A stretch of DNA of 5,645 nt from CAYVLI01 sp964452105 [NCBI: uncultured Nitrospinota bacterium] (GTDB taxonomy: Bacteria > JAUXIQ01), in contig CAYVLI010000192.1 in the NCBI GenBank assembly GCA_964452105.1, forward strand, positions 1 through 5,645, read 5' to 3'. Made by a program: the position numbers and the translations under genes. Below, piece after piece: positions 5,385 to 5,645 of the stretch; position 1 is the first letter of the stretch; each line of letters starts with the position of its first letter. Below the pieces are notes generated by a model, which had not been told where the DNA came from, did no database searches, and was given only the letters and a program-made list of their open reading frames with translations.

Positions 5385-5413
5385 AATATATATCCTTTTA
5401 CATTATATGTAAA
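5385..5413 (-). promoter_or_regulatory. Promoter of the 176-residue protein gene
   Basis: On the minus strand TTTACA (5413-5408) and TATATT (5390-5385) are 17 bases apart, each one mismatch from the sigma-70 consensus. Transcription would start near 5378, about 50 bases before the ATG. Confidence 0.65.
5397..5413. promoter_or_regulatory. Candidate operator overlapping the -35 box
   Basis: TTTACAT-TAT-ATGTAAA is a 7-bp inverted repeat with a 3-base centre. It contains the whole -35 hexamer and part of the spacer, so a bound dimer would block the polymerase. The gene it would control ends in a probable ribbon-helix-helix domain, which makes autorepression a natural guess. Confidence 0.5.
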
Positions 5414-5415
5414 CC

Positions 5416-5432
5416 TTATTATTCAATAATAA
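5416..5432. repeat. AT-only palindrome upstream of the promoter
   Basis: TTATTATT-C-AATAATAA is an 8-bp perfect inverted repeat with a one-base centre, directly upstream of the -35 region. It could be a second protein-binding site or simply low-complexity sequence. Confidence 0.5.
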
Positions 5433-5516
5433 TCCTTAGAAATATACGAGTCTTTCCAGCAATATTATCACGAAGAATTTATTCCACGGACGGTTTTTCG
5501 AGGGGTATCTTAGTGC

Positions 5517-5538
5517 TCTGGGGCCTCTCTGGGGCCTC
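5517..5538. repeat. Two tandem copies of TCTGGGGCCTC
   Basis: The 11-base unit occurs exactly twice head to tail (5517-5527, 5528-5538) in otherwise AT-rich DNA about 50 bases past the ssrA 3' end. Short direct repeats beside a tRNA-like attachment site are often arm-type binding sites of tyrosine integrases, but no integrase gene is visible here. Confidence 0.7.
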
Positions 5539-5590
5539 AATTTAAGGGGGTTTAGGAAAGGTTAAAGTATTGATATTATTACAAATAAGG

Positions 5591-5645
5591 TGGTGGAGGC
5601 GGCGGGAATCGAACCCGCGTCCGGAAACCTTCAGCTTGAAGCGTC
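5591..5645 (-). ncRNA. ssrA: 3' end of tmRNA (ssrA), partial
   Basis: tmRNA rescues stalled ribosomes by acting as a tRNA and then an mRNA for a degradation tag. The minus strand ends GGACGCGGGTTCGATTCCCG then CCGCCTCCACCA. It has a 5-bp T-stem (5602-5606 with 5614-5618), a 7-base TTCGATT loop, an acceptor strand CGCCTCC, a discriminator A and an encoded CCA. The bases before the T-arm do not form a tRNA anticodon arm and match the GGAC lead-in typical of tmRNA. The body and the 5' end lie beyond the window. No strong intrinsic terminator was seen directly after the gene, which would fit foreign DNA inserted at its 3' end. Confidence 0.85.

Noticed and set aside
5591-5645. A tRNA gene instead of tmRNA
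   Set aside because: The T-arm and CCA end would fit a tRNA, but the bases before the T-arm do not form an anticodon arm, and the GGAC lead-in before GCGGGTTCGATTCCCGC is typical of tmRNA.

Overview
The window holds a decayed type I-C CRISPR-Cas locus lying downstream of the 3' end of an ssrA (tmRNA) gene. All recognisable genes are on the minus strand, so the region reads from right to left. The Cas protein variants, the repeat styles and the moderately GC-rich cas genes suggest a Gram-negative bacterium, possibly of the Desulfobacterota/deltaproteobacterial kind. That assignment is weak because no taxonomic marker is complete.

Layout in transcription order. (1) 5591-5645 is the last 55 bases of ssrA, including the T-arm and an encoded CCA. 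ssrA is a well-known integration site for genomic islands. (2) 5325-5590 is AT-rich and gene-free. It has an 11-bp tandem direct repeat, an AT palindrome, and a good promoter whose -35 box lies in a 17-bp inverted repeat. (3) 4794-5324 encodes an unrecognised 176-residue protein with a probable C-terminal ribbon-helix-helix domain, so the inverted repeat may be its own operator. A hairpin terminator follows at 4702-4745. (4) A perfect TATAAT box next to that terminator probably starts the cas operon: cas5c (3876-4529), cas8c (2155-3873), cas7c (1204-2115), a damaged cas4 (632-1190) and a truncated cas1 (258-635). (5) The CRISPR remnants lie at 68-236, and a 14-bp perfect hairpin lies at 26-57.

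The effector half (Cas5c, Cas8c, Cas7c) is open and looks intact, with strong ribosome binding sites and tight coupling. The adaptation half is wrecked. Cas4 has lost its C-terminal iron-sulfur cysteine segment through a frame-changing deletion. Cas1 stops after its N-terminal domain and lacks the catalytic domain. cas2 and the leader are absent. No cas3 is present where type I-C loci normally carry it, just before cas5.

The most unusual structure is the array remnant. Two copies of a 37-nt hairpin repeat, not the usual ~32-nt type I-C repeat, are fused without a spacer to a type I-E-like repeat missing its first six bases. This is followed by an exactly 32-nt spacer-sized segment and then the first five bases of another type I-E repeat. 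It looks like a recombination scar joining pieces of more than one CRISPR system. Cas5c also appears to carry Phe and Tyr at two of the three positions described as catalytic in the Bacillus halodurans enzyme. Together this suggests either a dying locus or an effector complex kept for something other than acquiring spacers and cutting DNA.
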